Of a stretch of 52,653 nucleotides of DNA, positions 34,690-43,271 are shown one piece after another. Made by a program: the position numbers and the translations under genes. This DNA comes from UCB3 sp964415605 (GTDB taxonomy: Bacteria; Chloroflexota; Anaerolineae; Epilineales; Epilineaceae). A model generated the notes under the pieces. It did not search any database and had not been told where the DNA came from. It saw only the letters and a list, made by a program, of their open reading frames with translations. How positions within the stretch are numbered: the stretch's first letter is position 1; every line of letters begins with the position of its first letter. The stretch is taken from NCBI GenBank assembly GCA_964415605.1, contig CAYQBA010000003.1, positions 1 through 52,653 on the forward strand, given 5' to 3'.

Positions 34690-35268
34690 TCACGGCCGTG
34701 AGCCGGTGCCCGGCTCGCGCACGCACTGCTCGGCGCACTTGGCGAACATCTCGCGGGCTCGGGCGGCGCAGTTCTCGCCACCGGCGACCGTGCAGCGCCG
34801 GAGCGCGGCTTGCGCCGCCTCGCGGCAGCGCACCGGGCAGGCCGGCCGGACGGTGCCCGTGTTGCTGCAGCGCATGGCGCACGCGTTGTACGCGGCGCGC
34901 GCACGGGCCGCGCAGTTCTCGCCGCCGGCAGCCTCGCAGCGCTTGAGGGCTTCCTCGGCGCTCTGCTTGCAGCGGTCGGCGCAGGCGGGAGCCGGGCCGC
35001 CGGAAGCGGTGCAGCGCGTGCTGCAGCTGGCCAACGCCTCGCGGGCACGGGTGGCGCAGTTCTCGCCGCCGGCGGCCTCGCAGCGCTTGAGGACTTCCTG
35101 CGCGTGCTGCTGGCAGCGATCCTGGCAGCTCGGCGTGTTGCCGGGCGACGGCTCCTGCGCGGCCGTGGGCGCCGGGGCCAGCAATCCAGCGCCGAGCACG
35201 CCGAGCACGAACGCGAAGGTCGTGACGAGGCTCAGGCGGGCGAGCGGTCGGGCGAATCGGTTCGTCAT
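34690..35268 (-). CDS. Secreted Cys-rich protein with three CX3C-type helical repeats
   Basis: This encodes 192 aa. The signal peptide (LSLVTTFAFVLGVLGAGLL, then APAPTAAQ) is followed by three ~45-residue repeats. Each repeat has six Cys in the strictly symmetric spacing C-x3-C-x10-C-x7-C-x10-C-x3-C with a central GGEN turn (repeat 1 CQDRC...RCEAAGGENCA...CSTRC; repeats 2 and 3 alike). Helical propensity on both sides of GGEN suggests antiparallel helical hairpins stapled by disulfides, which resembles twin-CX3C architectures. I know no bacterial family with this exact pattern. The even Cys count and export signal agree with oxidative folding outside the cytoplasm. GGAG lies 7 nt before the ATG. 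It is monocistronic, with a hairpin downstream. Confidence 0.85.
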   Translation of the reverse strand: MTNRFARPLARLSLVTTFAFVLGVLGAGLLAPAPTAAQEPSPGNTPSCQDRCQQHAQEVLKRCEAAGGENCATRAREALASCSTRCTASGGPAPACADRCKQSAEEALKRCEAAGGENCAARARAAYNACAMRCSNTGTVRPACPVRCREAAQAALRRCTVAGGENCAARAREMFAKCAEQCVREPGTGSRP

Positions 35269-35462
35269 GGTCGTTCTCCATCCTGTGGTTTCGGGCGGCG
35301 TCGGCGCCGATCGGCGTCGACACGTCCAGCGTGGTCCGCGAGCGCATCCACACGCCTCGGGTGCCGCGATGCGTCATGTGCTCGATCAGGATAACGCGGC
35401 GTCGGCGATGGAGGATAGACCGGCCGCGTCGGATTCACGCCTGATGCGGCGAGCACCGGCCA

Positions 35463-35511
35463 CCGGCGGTGGGGCGCCGGGACACCTGCCGTCCCGACGC
35501 CCCACCGCCGG
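35463..35511 (-). terminator. Long hairpin terminator of the VWA gene
   Basis: The arms 35463-35483 and 35491-35511 pair at 20 of 21 positions around a 7-nt loop. It starts 6 bp beyond the stop codon of the minus-strand gene ending at 35518. Confidence 0.65.
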
Positions 35512-35517
35512 CCGAGA

Positions 35518-38500
35518 TCAACGCATGGCGTCGATCGCCATCCGCGGCCGGCGGGCCGGTGCCGCCGCCGACGCCCGGCGCATCGACGTGCTGGCCGCCA
35601 GGGTCGTCCCGCCGACGGCGACGGTCTTGACCGTCATCGGCAGGTAGATCACCGGGCGCACCATCGGCCGGAGGATCGTGCCGCCCATGACCGTGCCGTC
35701 CTGGGTGGCGGTGATGTAGATCGTCGGGCTGCGCGACCCCGCGGGCCCCGAGACATCGACCTGCAGCTCGGTCAGCTCCTCGCCGTCGAACGGGATTCGC
35801 TCGAGCGTCAGCGCCACCGGGACCGTGGCCTGGCGCGGGCCGTCGAACGGCCCGCCGCCGATCACGATCTCCACCGAGCGCGTGCGCGTGTCCACCCGCC
35901 CGCCCTTGGCCTCGCCGCCGGCGGCCACCCAGCGCTCGAACACTGCCGGATCCTTGAACGTGACGCGGCCCGTGCCCGCGGCCGGGAAGTCCGCCGCGTT
36001 CAGCGTCACGGACGTATACCACTTGCCGCGGTTCCGGTTGCCGACCTTGACGGTCGTCGAGCTATCCGGGCTGTCCGGGCCGCCGACGATCTGCACGTTC
36101 TTCTGGCACAGGTTGTTGTCGAACGGCACCCAGCCATCCGAGAGGATCGGGTCGTCCGGGGCGCTGATGCGTGCCAGGAAGCAGAAGTGCCCGGTGGCCG
36201 GTGGCAGCCACGGCACGCCCACGACCGTCGTGGCCCCGGCGGCCAGCCGGTCGATGGTGGCGCGCCCCACCTCCGGCACCCAGTCGTCGGGCCAGCGGAG
36301 GCTGGCGCCGCCCGCGGTGTCGTACACGCTGACCGTGATGTTGAGCACCTCGGCGTCGCCGATGTTGCTGACACGGACATAGACCGTGTTGACCTGGCCG
36401 GCCAGCGGGTTCTGGTGTGTCGTGGCGCCGTCGGCCTGGTGGCGCACCCAGATGTCGGGGCTGTCCCACCACGCTTCGCCGGCCGGATTGGACGGCAGCG
36501 TCCCGCGATCGCGCGGGTGGTCGCGGCACATCGCGTCGGGGTGGGTGGCCAGCGGCGGCAGGACGCGCACGGTCGGCTGCGGGAAGACCAGGCTGCCGGG
36601 CTGCCCCACGCTGTTGGTATAGGTCGCCGTCGCCGAGTCGTTGACGGGCCACGTGCCGGGCGTGGTGGTCATGCGCACGCGATACGTCAGCCGGATCGTC
36701 TCGAGGCCCAGGCGCGGGATGCGCCACGTCAACGTCCGGCCGTCGGCGCTGACCTCGGGCGTCGCCGGACCCCCGAACGACCCCGGCACCAGCGTCACCC
36801 GCGGCGACAGGCGGTCCACCACCACCAGGTCCGTCGCCGGCGCGCCGCCGATGCGGCCCGAGATCTGCTGGTAGATCGTGGCCAGCGCCCCGCTGTCGGG
36901 CGCCTGGAAGTAGTCTCCCGGCGTCGAGGCCAGGGATCGCAGAAGGTCGGGGTCGACGTCGCCGCCGAGCCCGATGGTGAACACCCGCGTGCCGGCCGCC
37001 TTGGCCGCCGCGGCGGCCGCGCGCGGGTCGCCCCCCGACGTCGGCTTGCCGTCGGAGAGCACCACCAGCACCGCCTGGTGCGCCGGATCGTGGCGCGGCC
37101 CGGCCAGCTCGGCCTGGCCACGCGTGATGCCGTCCTCGATGTTGGTGCCTCCGCCGGATGACAGGCCGTCGATCGCCGCCCGCACCGGCCCGGCGTTGGG
37201 CGAGAGCACCTGGTTGACGCTGGCCGAGTCCGAGAACGACACGAGCGCCACCTGATCGCTGCCCGGATCCATGCGGTCGAGGAAGCCCTTCGCCGCGGTC
37301 TTGGCGTCGGCGAGCGGCTGGCCGCTCATGCTGCCCGAGACGTCCATCACGAGCGCGACGTCGGCGGCCCTGCGGCTGGGCAGGCAGCTCCCGTCCATGC
37401 CGGTGAGGGTCAGCGTCACCATCACCTCGCCGCCGGGCGGGACCACGCCCGGCGCGGCCGTCTTGTCGCTCGCCACCCGGCACGGCGGCGGCGGGGCGCA
37501 GACGTTGAACACGATGCCGTCGAGCACCGCGCCGGCCAGCCAGCCGTACGTGACCTTGTGGAAGCGCAGCACCACGGCCACGGTCCGCCCGCGGACGAGG
37601 TCGAGTTGGGCCGGCGAGAGGTTGAAGCCAGGCGGGTCGATGGCGCATTCGATGGGCACGAGCGGGTCGACGTCCCACATGCGCACCAGCTCGGTGGTGA
37701 GGCTCGGGTCGTAGATCGACGCGCGGAGGTAGTTGCCGGCGGACGTCGGCGGCGGGTTGACGGCGGCGACATAACGGGCGATCTGCTCGACCGAGAAGCT
37801 GGCCGCCGTCACGTCGCCCGGGACGTCGACGAGCTGGTACAGCCACTCGTCGTTGGCGGCCCCCGGCTCGCCGCGGAAGTGGGCCGAGTAGAGGCCCTGC
37901 AGCGCGCCGTCGGTCCGGATCAGCGTCCGTCCCGCGGCCGAGTACGCGCCCCACGATCGATGCCCGAGCTCGAAGTACGGGTTGCGCACGTGGTTGGGTC
38001 CCGCACAGCTCAGCGTCACCGGCGGCCGCACCGGCGGGCATGGAAACACGGTCGGCGTCGCGGACGCCGTCGCCGTCGGCAGGCCGGTGGGGGTGGGCGT
38101 CGGCGTGTGGGTCGCGAAGTGCGTCGCCGACGCCGTCGACGTGGCCGTGGCACACCACGCGGGCACGTGGATCGTCACGCCTTGCTCGCCGTACACCGCG
38201 CCGTCGCCGATGGCCTTGACGTCGAACACGTGCGTGGTCCCCAGCCGGGTACCGGCCGGCACGGTGATGTCGACCTCGAACGTGACTTGCGTCCCGCCGG
38301 CCGGGATGACGAGGTCGGCGTAGAACGGCGGCTGGACCGTCAGCCAGTACTGGTAGTCCGGCGGCAGCGTGCGCAGCTCGAGGCGCGAGATGCGGCGGCT
38401 GGCGGCGGTCACGAGGTTCTGGATGGCCGCCGGCAGCGCGGCGGCGTCAGCCAGCGACAGCGCGTCGCCGCCGGTGTTGGTCCACCCGGCCCACTGCTTC

Positions 38501-40377
38501 CAGTAGGTCGTCAGGTTGGCCTGCGACGTGCTGCCCGCGCCGCTGACGACGAAGAGCAGGGTGGTCCGGTGCGCCGCCACGCTGTCGAGCACGCCCTGAA
38601 AGTCGAGGTCGTCGGCAGTGCCGACGGTCCCGTCGCGGCCGGGATCCAGGACGCACGGCGAAGCCTCGCCGCACCACGTTCCCCCGGGGTTCACGGGCGG
38701 GTTGACGACGCGCGCGTTGAGGTTGTCGTCGTGCGGCACGTCGTCGCCGAACATGACGACGAAGCGGCGCGTGTCGGATCGCCAGCCGAGCGTGCTGTCG
38801 GTGACGGACTCGTACAACACCCGCGCGTAAGCCTCCGGCCGATCGCCGCCGCCGCCGGCGCTCGTCGCGTTGACGGCCGTGGAGACGGCCGCGCGGTTGG
38901 CGGTGACGGACTGCCGGACGAGGTACGGCCAGTCGCCGGTCTGCCCGAGCGGGCTGATGGGATAGTCGCGCAGGTCGACCACCCCGAACTGGATGTCGGG
39001 GATGACGCGCGCCAGGTCGTTCATGATGACGAGCGCGTTGGCCTTGGCGGCATCCAGCACGGGTTGCATGCTCTGGGTGGTGTCGAACGCGAACACGACG
39101 TCGGCGCGGCCGGGCGCCGGGGAGATGAAGATGCGCTTGGTCTCGTGCACGGTCTGGCCCGGGCAGAGCGTGGCATCGACGTTGGCGCGCGGCGTCGGCG
39201 TCGGCGTCCGGGTGGCGGTCGCCGTGGGGCCGGGTGGCGTGACACTGCCGCACGACGGATCGACCTGGACCGTCACGCTGCGTCGGTCCTGCTGGCAGTT
39301 GGGATCGGCGGCATCGGAGACAACCGCCACGATCTCGTAGTTCCCCGGCCACAGATCGGCGGGGATGGCGAGTGGTACGACCCGCTGGCCGGGCGCGTCG
39401 AAGGTGGCGCTGCCCGATGCCCAGATGATGTCGCCACTCCAGAGCTGCACCTCGACCTTGACCGCCCGCGTGGCGCCGGTGGTGCCGACATCGACGAGCA
39501 CGCCGGCGGTGGCGCCGGGCGTGTAGCACGTGCGGTCGGGCGTGACGCTTCGGATGGTGGCCCACTGGTCGCACGCGCTGGTCACGCGCAGCACGACGTC
39601 GTCGACCTTGGCGCCGATCGGGTAGTTCACCGAGCCATCGCTGAGGAACCCAAACGCCAGCCACACCTGCGGGCGGCCGACGTAGTTGGCCATGTCCCAG
39701 GTGTCCTCCATCCAACCGCCGGGGTGGGCGTTGGGGTCGTCCTTCCAGTTGCCGGCGTAAGCGATCCCGTCGAAGTTGGAGCCGTTCGTCGAGGCCAGGA
39801 CGCGCAACGTGTCGGACGCGGTGGCGCAGTTGGTGCCCACGCACTCGCTGTCGAGGTAAAACGCCCAGGCCAGCTCGGCCTGGGTGACGGCGCTGAAGTC
39901 GAGCGGACCGTACACCATGTACGAGGCCGCATGGTCGGGGTAGTTGGCACCGCACGCCAGCAGGCTGCCGTTGGCGCCGCCGCCGACGGCCCACGCGCTG
40001 CGGGCGCTGTGGTGGCCCTCGCAGCGGTTGGCCCAGGTGTACTCGCCGCCCTCGCTGCCGTTGTTGTCGACGACACGCCAGCCCGAACCGGCCGGCCAGG
40101 CGGCGGACTCGAAGTACTCCGACAGGAGGACGGTGGCCTGCGCGGGGCCGTCGGCCGCGGCGAAGGGGTCGACGGCCCCGCGGCCTGGCGCCGGGTCCGG
40201 CAGGGTCACGCTGCCGGACGGAAAGGGGCCGGCGTGCGCGCGCTGGTTCGGGCCGGCCGAGGCGGGCTTGTGGAGCGACCACGGCGCGACGGCGGCCAGC
40301 AGGCTGCCGACGAAGGCGAGGCCGAACAACCCGACGGTGGTCCATCGGGGCGCGGGGCGGGGCAACTGGGGCGACAT
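35518..40377 (-). CDS. Large secreted protein with two VWA domains
   Basis: This encodes 1,619 aa. GAGGAG lies 8 nt before the ATG. A signal helix (VGLFGLAFVGSLLAAVAPW) is followed by a region with EYFESAAWPAGSGWRVVDNN (MAM/LamG-like), then a Thr/Pro linker (TATATRTPTPTP). VWA domain 1 is near residues 425-620 (VVFAFDTTQSM, integrin-beta type, with GGGGDRPEAYARVLYES). A second Thr/Pro linker (HTPTPTPTGLPTATASATPT) precedes a DUF642-like domain (NPYFELGHRSWGAY). VWA domain 2 is near 1005-1180 (ADVALVMDVSGSMSG, SGGGTNIEDGI), whose DxSGS...T would form a metal-dependent adhesion site. Beta domains follow and the protein approaches its end with VRPVIYLPMTV plus about 35 basic residues. It is probably a surface adhesion or matrix protein. 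Confidence 0.88.
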   Translation of the reverse strand: MSPQLPRPAPRWTTVGLFGLAFVGSLLAAVAPWSLHKPASAGPNQRAHAGPFPSGSVTLPDPAPGRGAVDPFAAADGPAQATVLLSEYFESAAWPAGSGWRVVDNNGSEGGEYTWANRCEGHHSARSAWAVGGGANGSLLACGANYPDHAASYMVYGPLDFSAVTQAELAWAFYLDSECVGTNCATASDTLRVLASTNGSNFDGIAYAGNWKDDPNAHPGGWMEDTWDMANYVGRPQVWLAFGFLSDGSVNYPIGAKVDDVVLRVTSACDQWATIRSVTPDRTCYTPGATAGVLVDVGTTGATRAVKVEVQLWSGDIIWASGSATFDAPGQRVVPLAIPADLWPGNYEIVAVVSDAADPNCQQDRRSVTVQVDPSCGSVTPPGPTATATRTPTPTPRANVDATLCPGQTVHETKRIFISPAPGRADVVFAFDTTQSMQPVLDAAKANALVIMNDLARVIPDIQFGVVDLRDYPISPLGQTGDWPYLVRQSVTANRAAVSTAVNATSAGGGGDRPEAYARVLYESVTDSTLGWRSDTRRFVVMFGDDVPHDDNLNARVVNPPVNPGGTWCGEASPCVLDPGRDGTVGTADDLDFQGVLDSVAAHRTTLLFVVSGAGSTSQANLTTYWKQWAGWTNTGGDALSLADAAALPAAIQNLVTAASRRISRLELRTLPPDYQYWLTVQPPFYADLVIPAGGTQVTFEVDITVPAGTRLGTTHVFDVKAIGDGAVYGEQGVTIHVPAWCATATSTASATHFATHTPTPTPTGLPTATASATPTVFPCPPVRPPVTLSCAGPNHVRNPYFELGHRSWGAYSAAGRTLIRTDGALQGLYSAHFRGEPGAANDEWLYQLVDVPGDVTAASFSVEQIARYVAAVNPPPTSAGNYLRASIYDPSLTTELVRMWDVDPLVPIECAIDPPGFNLSPAQLDLVRGRTVAVVLRFHKVTYGWLAGAVLDGIVFNVCAPPPPCRVASDKTAAPGVVPPGGEVMVTLTLTGMDGSCLPSRRAADVALVMDVSGSMSGQPLADAKTAAKGFLDRMDPGSDQVALVSFSDSASVNQVLSPNAGPVRAAIDGLSSGGGTNIEDGITRGQAELAGPRHDPAHQAVLVVLSDGKPTSGGDPRAAAAAAKAAGTRVFTIGLGGDVDPDLLRSLASTPGDYFQAPDSGALATIYQQISGRIGGAPATDLVVVDRLSPRVTLVPGSFGGPATPEVSADGRTLTWRIPRLGLETIRLTYRVRMTTTPGTWPVNDSATATYTNSVGQPGSLVFPQPTVRVLPPLATHPDAMCRDHPRDRGTLPSNPAGEAWWDSPDIWVRHQADGATTHQNPLAGQVNTVYVRVSNIGDAEVLNITVSVYDTAGGASLRWPDDWVPEVGRATIDRLAAGATTVVGVPWLPPATGHFCFLARISAPDDPILSDGWVPFDNNLCQKNVQIVGGPDSPDSSTTVKVGNRNRGKWYTSVTLNAADFPAAGTGRVTFKDPAVFERWVAAGGEAKGGRVDTRTRSVEIVIGGGPFDGPRQATVPVALTLERIPFDGEELTELQVDVSGPAGSRSPTIYITATQDGTVMGGTILRPMVRPVIYLPMTVKTVAVGGTTLAASTSMRRASAAAPARRPRMAIDAMR

Positions 40378-40426
40378 GGCGGAGCTCCTCTAGGGATCGA
40401 TGTCGACTTCTGGATTCAGTCCGTAT

Positions 40427-40455
40427 ATCTTATAGGATGTGAGGGCGGCTGTCTT
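40427..40455 (-). promoter_or_regulatory. Promoter of the VWA gene in the divergent region
   Basis: On the minus strand AAGACA (40455-40450) and TAAGAT (40432-40427) are 17 bp apart; an overlapping TATAAG is an alternative -10. The remaining 325 bp between the divergent VWA and PrsW genes show no gene, and no convincing promoter for the PrsW gene was found. Confidence 0.5.
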
Positions 40456-40702
40456 GCTGCCGCTGCAGCGGGTCCAATCGCGGTGGTGATCGCGTCCGTC
40501 CACCCCGACCGCCCGGGCGCGCGGCGGCGATGGCGTGGAACAGCCCGTCCCGCGGCGGCCGGCGCGATCGCCGGCATGACGCGAATGGACACCGGACGCG
40601 AAAGGGCTAAGCTTGCCCTCACCTGCGCGTCGACCGCCCGCGCGGCGCTGGCCTGGCGTCGCCCCGGGGTCGACGCGCGACAACCGACGGGGGGAGCTGC
40701 GG

Positions 40703-42517
40703 ATGCTGATGCTGGCCGCCGCCGTGGCCACGGCGATCCCGCTGCTGTCGTTGTACGCGATCTATCGGCTCGATCGATACGGCACGCGGGCCTTTCGGCT
40801 CGTGCTGTTGTGCGCGGCGTGGGGCATTGTCGCCACCCGCGTGGCGTTCGAGGTGAACACGGCGGTGCTCGACACCGGTCGGGTGGCCGCCCCGATCATC
40901 ACGCGGGTGATCGCCCCGATGGTCGAAGAGATCGCCAAGGCGATGATCATCGCCTACCTCGTCTTGCGGCCGCGCTTCACGTACTTCGTCGACGGGGCCA
41001 TCTACGGCTTCGCGGTCGGCATCGGCTTCGCCGTCGCCGAGAACTACCACTATTTGTGGAGCCACCAGTCGGCGGCGCTCACCCTCGCCCTCGGCCGGGT
41101 CGTCTCGACGAACCTCATGCACGCGTCGACGACCGCGTTCACCGGCATCGCGCTGGGGATGGCCCGCTTCGAAGCCCGTCCCGCGCGGCGATGGGCGATC
41201 GGGCTGGCGGGCCTGGGGCTGTCGATGCTCCTGCACGTCGCGTTCAACACGCTGGTGACGCGCTACAGCGGCAGCACGGCGGCGCTGTACGCCCTGGCCG
41301 CCGGTTACGGCGTGTCCGGCGCGCTCGGCGTGGCCGGCGCGATCCGCCTGGGGCTGCGCCAGGCCGCCGGCTGGATCCGCCCGGCGCTCGCGGCGTCGCA
41401 CCGCGTCGCGGCCGGCGAGATCGCGGCCATCGAGGCCCTGGACGATGCGCCGGCGGTGCTCGCGCCGATCGAGGCGCGCTTCGGCGAGCGCGCGGCGGAT
41501 GACGTCCACACGCTCCTCCAAACCCAGGCGCGGCTCGGCATCCTTCTTCAGCACCAGGACCACTTGCCCGAGGGAGAGGCGCGGCGCGAGGTGGACGAGG
41601 AGGTGGCGCGGCTGCATGCCGAGATGGACGAGCGGCGGCGGGCGATCGGCGTCTTCTGCATGCTGCACGTCCGGGCGATCGCGCCGGACCCGGCCGGTCC
41701 GCTGTGGCGCGCGCTGGATTCGGCCGGGCGCGAGGCGATCGGGGCGGCGGCCGCGGGTGAGGCGGGCGCGCGGGACCCGGGCGGCTGGCGGGCATGGCGG
41801 AGATGGAGGCCGCGGTCGAAGCCCAAGGACGTCGATGTCTGGCGGGCGCTGCGGGCGCGGACGGAGCCCCGAAAGCCATTGGCGGCGCGCTGGTGGCGCC
41901 CTCGCGGGGAGGCCATGGGCGATCGGGTTGGCGCGACCGCCCCTGCGCCGCGCGGGCGTGCCGTCGTGATGGGCCTGGCCTATGCCGGCGTGACGGCGGC
42001 GGTGTGGTTCGGGCCAGGCCTGGTCGACCTCCCGGCGTGGGCGGCCGTGGCGGAGTCGACGCTCGGTCGAATCGCGCTCCAGTGGCTCGCGACGCTCGGC
42101 TTTCTGGCCGCCACCGACTCGTCGCCCGGGGATGCCTGGCGATCGCCGAGATCGCCACGGCGCTGGGTCGTCCTCGGCCCGCGGCACGGGGACCTCTGGC
42201 ATCGAGCCGCGGGCCGGCTCGATGCGCGAGCCCGGCACGGCTCGGTTCGCTCGCGGCTGGCGTCCAAGGCGGGGCGCTTGATCGCCTTGTCGGCCGCGGC
42301 CGTCGTGTCCGCCGCCATCTGGGTGGGCCCCCGGTGGCTGACCATCGTCGGGCAGGTGGTCGATCCTGCCACGCTCGTCGCGATCCAGGTGCTGGCGCAG
42401 TCCGCGGTCGTCGTCACCTTGGCCGCGGCGGTGGACCGCGTCCGGCCGGCGCCGTGGCTGGCGACGATCGTCGCGATCGCGGCGGCGATGGCCGAGCTCG
42501 CACGATCCAGGCCGTGA
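40703..42517 (+). CDS. PrsW family intramembrane metalloprotease with long C-terminal extension
   Basis: This encodes 604 aa from ATG 40703, chosen because GGGGGAG lies about 7 nt upstream (a second ATG at 40709 is also possible). The N-terminal ~240 residues are multipass. They carry the PrsW signature: VEEIAKA (about 73-79), AENYHYLW (about 113), HASTTAFTG (about 139) and LHVAFN (about 177), whose Glu and His residues are expected to bind zinc within the membrane. Known PrsW cleaves the anti-sigma factor RsiW in Bacillus; related proteins are widespread with unknown substrates. After a soluble helical region (250-420) come four or more further helices (AYAGVTAAVWFGPGLVDLP, LIALSAAAVVSAAIWVGP), so the protein is roughly twice as long as typical PrsW. 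Confidence 0.85.
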   Translation: MLMLAAAVATAIPLLSLYAIYRLDRYGTRAFRLVLLCAAWGIVATRVAFEVNTAVLDTGRVAAPIITRVIAPMVEEIAKAMIIAYLVLRPRFTYFVDGAIYGFAVGIGFAVAENYHYLWSHQSAALTLALGRVVSTNLMHASTTAFTGIALGMARFEARPARRWAIGLAGLGLSMLLHVAFNTLVTRYSGSTAALYALAAGYGVSGALGVAGAIRLGLRQAAGWIRPALAASHRVAAGEIAAIEALDDAPAVLAPIEARFGERAADDVHTLLQTQARLGILLQHQDHLPEGEARREVDEEVARLHAEMDERRRAIGVFCMLHVRAIAPDPAGPLWRALDSAGREAIGAAAAGEAGARDPGGWRAWRRWRPRSKPKDVDVWRALRARTEPRKPLAARWWRPRGEAMGDRVGATAPAPRGRAVVMGLAYAGVTAAVWFGPGLVDLPAWAAVAESTLGRIALQWLATLGFLAATDSSPGDAWRSPRSPRRWVVLGPRHGDLWHRAAGRLDARARHGSVRSRLASKAGRLIALSAAAVVSAAIWVGPRWLTIVGQVVDPATLVAIQVLAQSAVVVTLAAAVDRVRPAPWLATIVAIAAAMAELARSRP

Positions 42518-42721
42518 GATCGCCCCGAAGTGGGGTGTTCCCGCGCTAAACGCATCCCGCTCACGAACCATCCGCGTGGCCCGGGCTGGACAAATCGGCG
42601 GTGATCTGATAAGAAAGTCGACCGCCGGGCGGTCCCACGTCACATTGACGGCACCTACCGAACATCGCCGCGCTCCACCCGCTTCCCCCGTTGCGTCCGG
42701 GACGCCGCTAGGCATACGGCA

Positions 42722-42742
42722 CCCCATGCGTCCTGCATGGGG
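42722..42742 (+). other. Hairpin in the leader of the small lipoprotein gene
   Basis: CCCCATGC-GTCCT-GCATGGGG is a perfect 8-bp stem about 85 bp before the ATG at 42826. The 308-bp region 42518-42825 otherwise shows no gene; TTGACG at 42645 has no good -10 at the right distance. Confidence 0.35.
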
Positions 42743-42825
42743 CCACGGGCGTCGGAGACCACGCCGCCTGCATCACGGTCGGGACTCTCGACGTTTCTTC
42801 CGGTTCGCATGGAGGAGCAAGCACG

Positions 42826-43224
42826 ATGGATCGCATTCACGGTTTCACACGACGGGTTGGCTGGACGACCGGGCTCGCGCTGGTCCTCCTCGCCGCGGGC
42901 TGCGGCGGCACCGCCGATGCCCCGGCGGGGGACGCGCCGGGCGGGGCCGGGCTGAGCGGGGAGATGATCGGCCAGCGCGGCACCATCCTGGGCAACGTGG
43001 GGGCGGGCGGCATCGAGGTCAACCTGCGCTTGAACACCGGGGGGACCTGCGACACCCTGACGCCGGCGCAGCAGACCACCACGTCGCTGCCCGACGGCTC
43101 GTACAGCTTCGCTCAGCCGGTTGACCAGGGCGATTACTGTATCGAGTACGGTGGTCAGACGCACACCTGCGGCTGCGATTGGGCTGGTGGCACCTGCACG
43201 TGCTCGCCGCCGCCGGGGCCGTGA
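42826..43224 (+). CDS. Small lipoprotein with prealbumin/SdrD-B-like domain
   Basis: This encodes 132 aa. GGAGGAG lies about 10 nt before the ATG. The N-terminus (RVGWTTGLALVLLAAGCGG) contains the lipobox LAAGC, so the mature protein is lipid-anchored. After a Gly/Ala-rich spacer comes a short beta domain (GTILGNVGAGGIEVNLRLNT, then SLPDGSYSFAQPVDQGDYCI), similar to prealbumin-like or SdrD-B folds. It ends with a Cys cluster (THTCGCDWAGGTCTCSPPPGP) likely stabilised by disulfides or able to bind metal. The function is unknown. It is convergent with the cyclase-STAND gene, with 47 bp between stops. Confidence 0.8.
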   Translation: MDRIHGFTRRVGWTTGLALVLLAAGCGGTADAPAGDAPGGAGLSGEMIGQRGTILGNVGAGGIEVNLRLNTGGTCDTLTPAQQTTTSLPDGSYSFAQPVDQGDYCIEYGGQTHTCGCDWAGGTCTCSPPPGP

Positions 43225-43271
43225 TCCCGATCGTGCCCGGTTGACGGTGGCGCCAACCGCCGTCGGCGTCG

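Noticed and set aside
37558..41502. A 1,314-codon plus-strand frame
   Set aside because: It lies antisense to the VWA gene, which has clear domains, a signal peptide and a ribosome site, and it then overlaps the PrsW gene in another frame.
42518..42825. Possible riboswitch in the leader of the small lipoprotein
   Set aside because: Only one simple hairpin is evident, and none of the conserved cores of riboswitch classes I know could be found.
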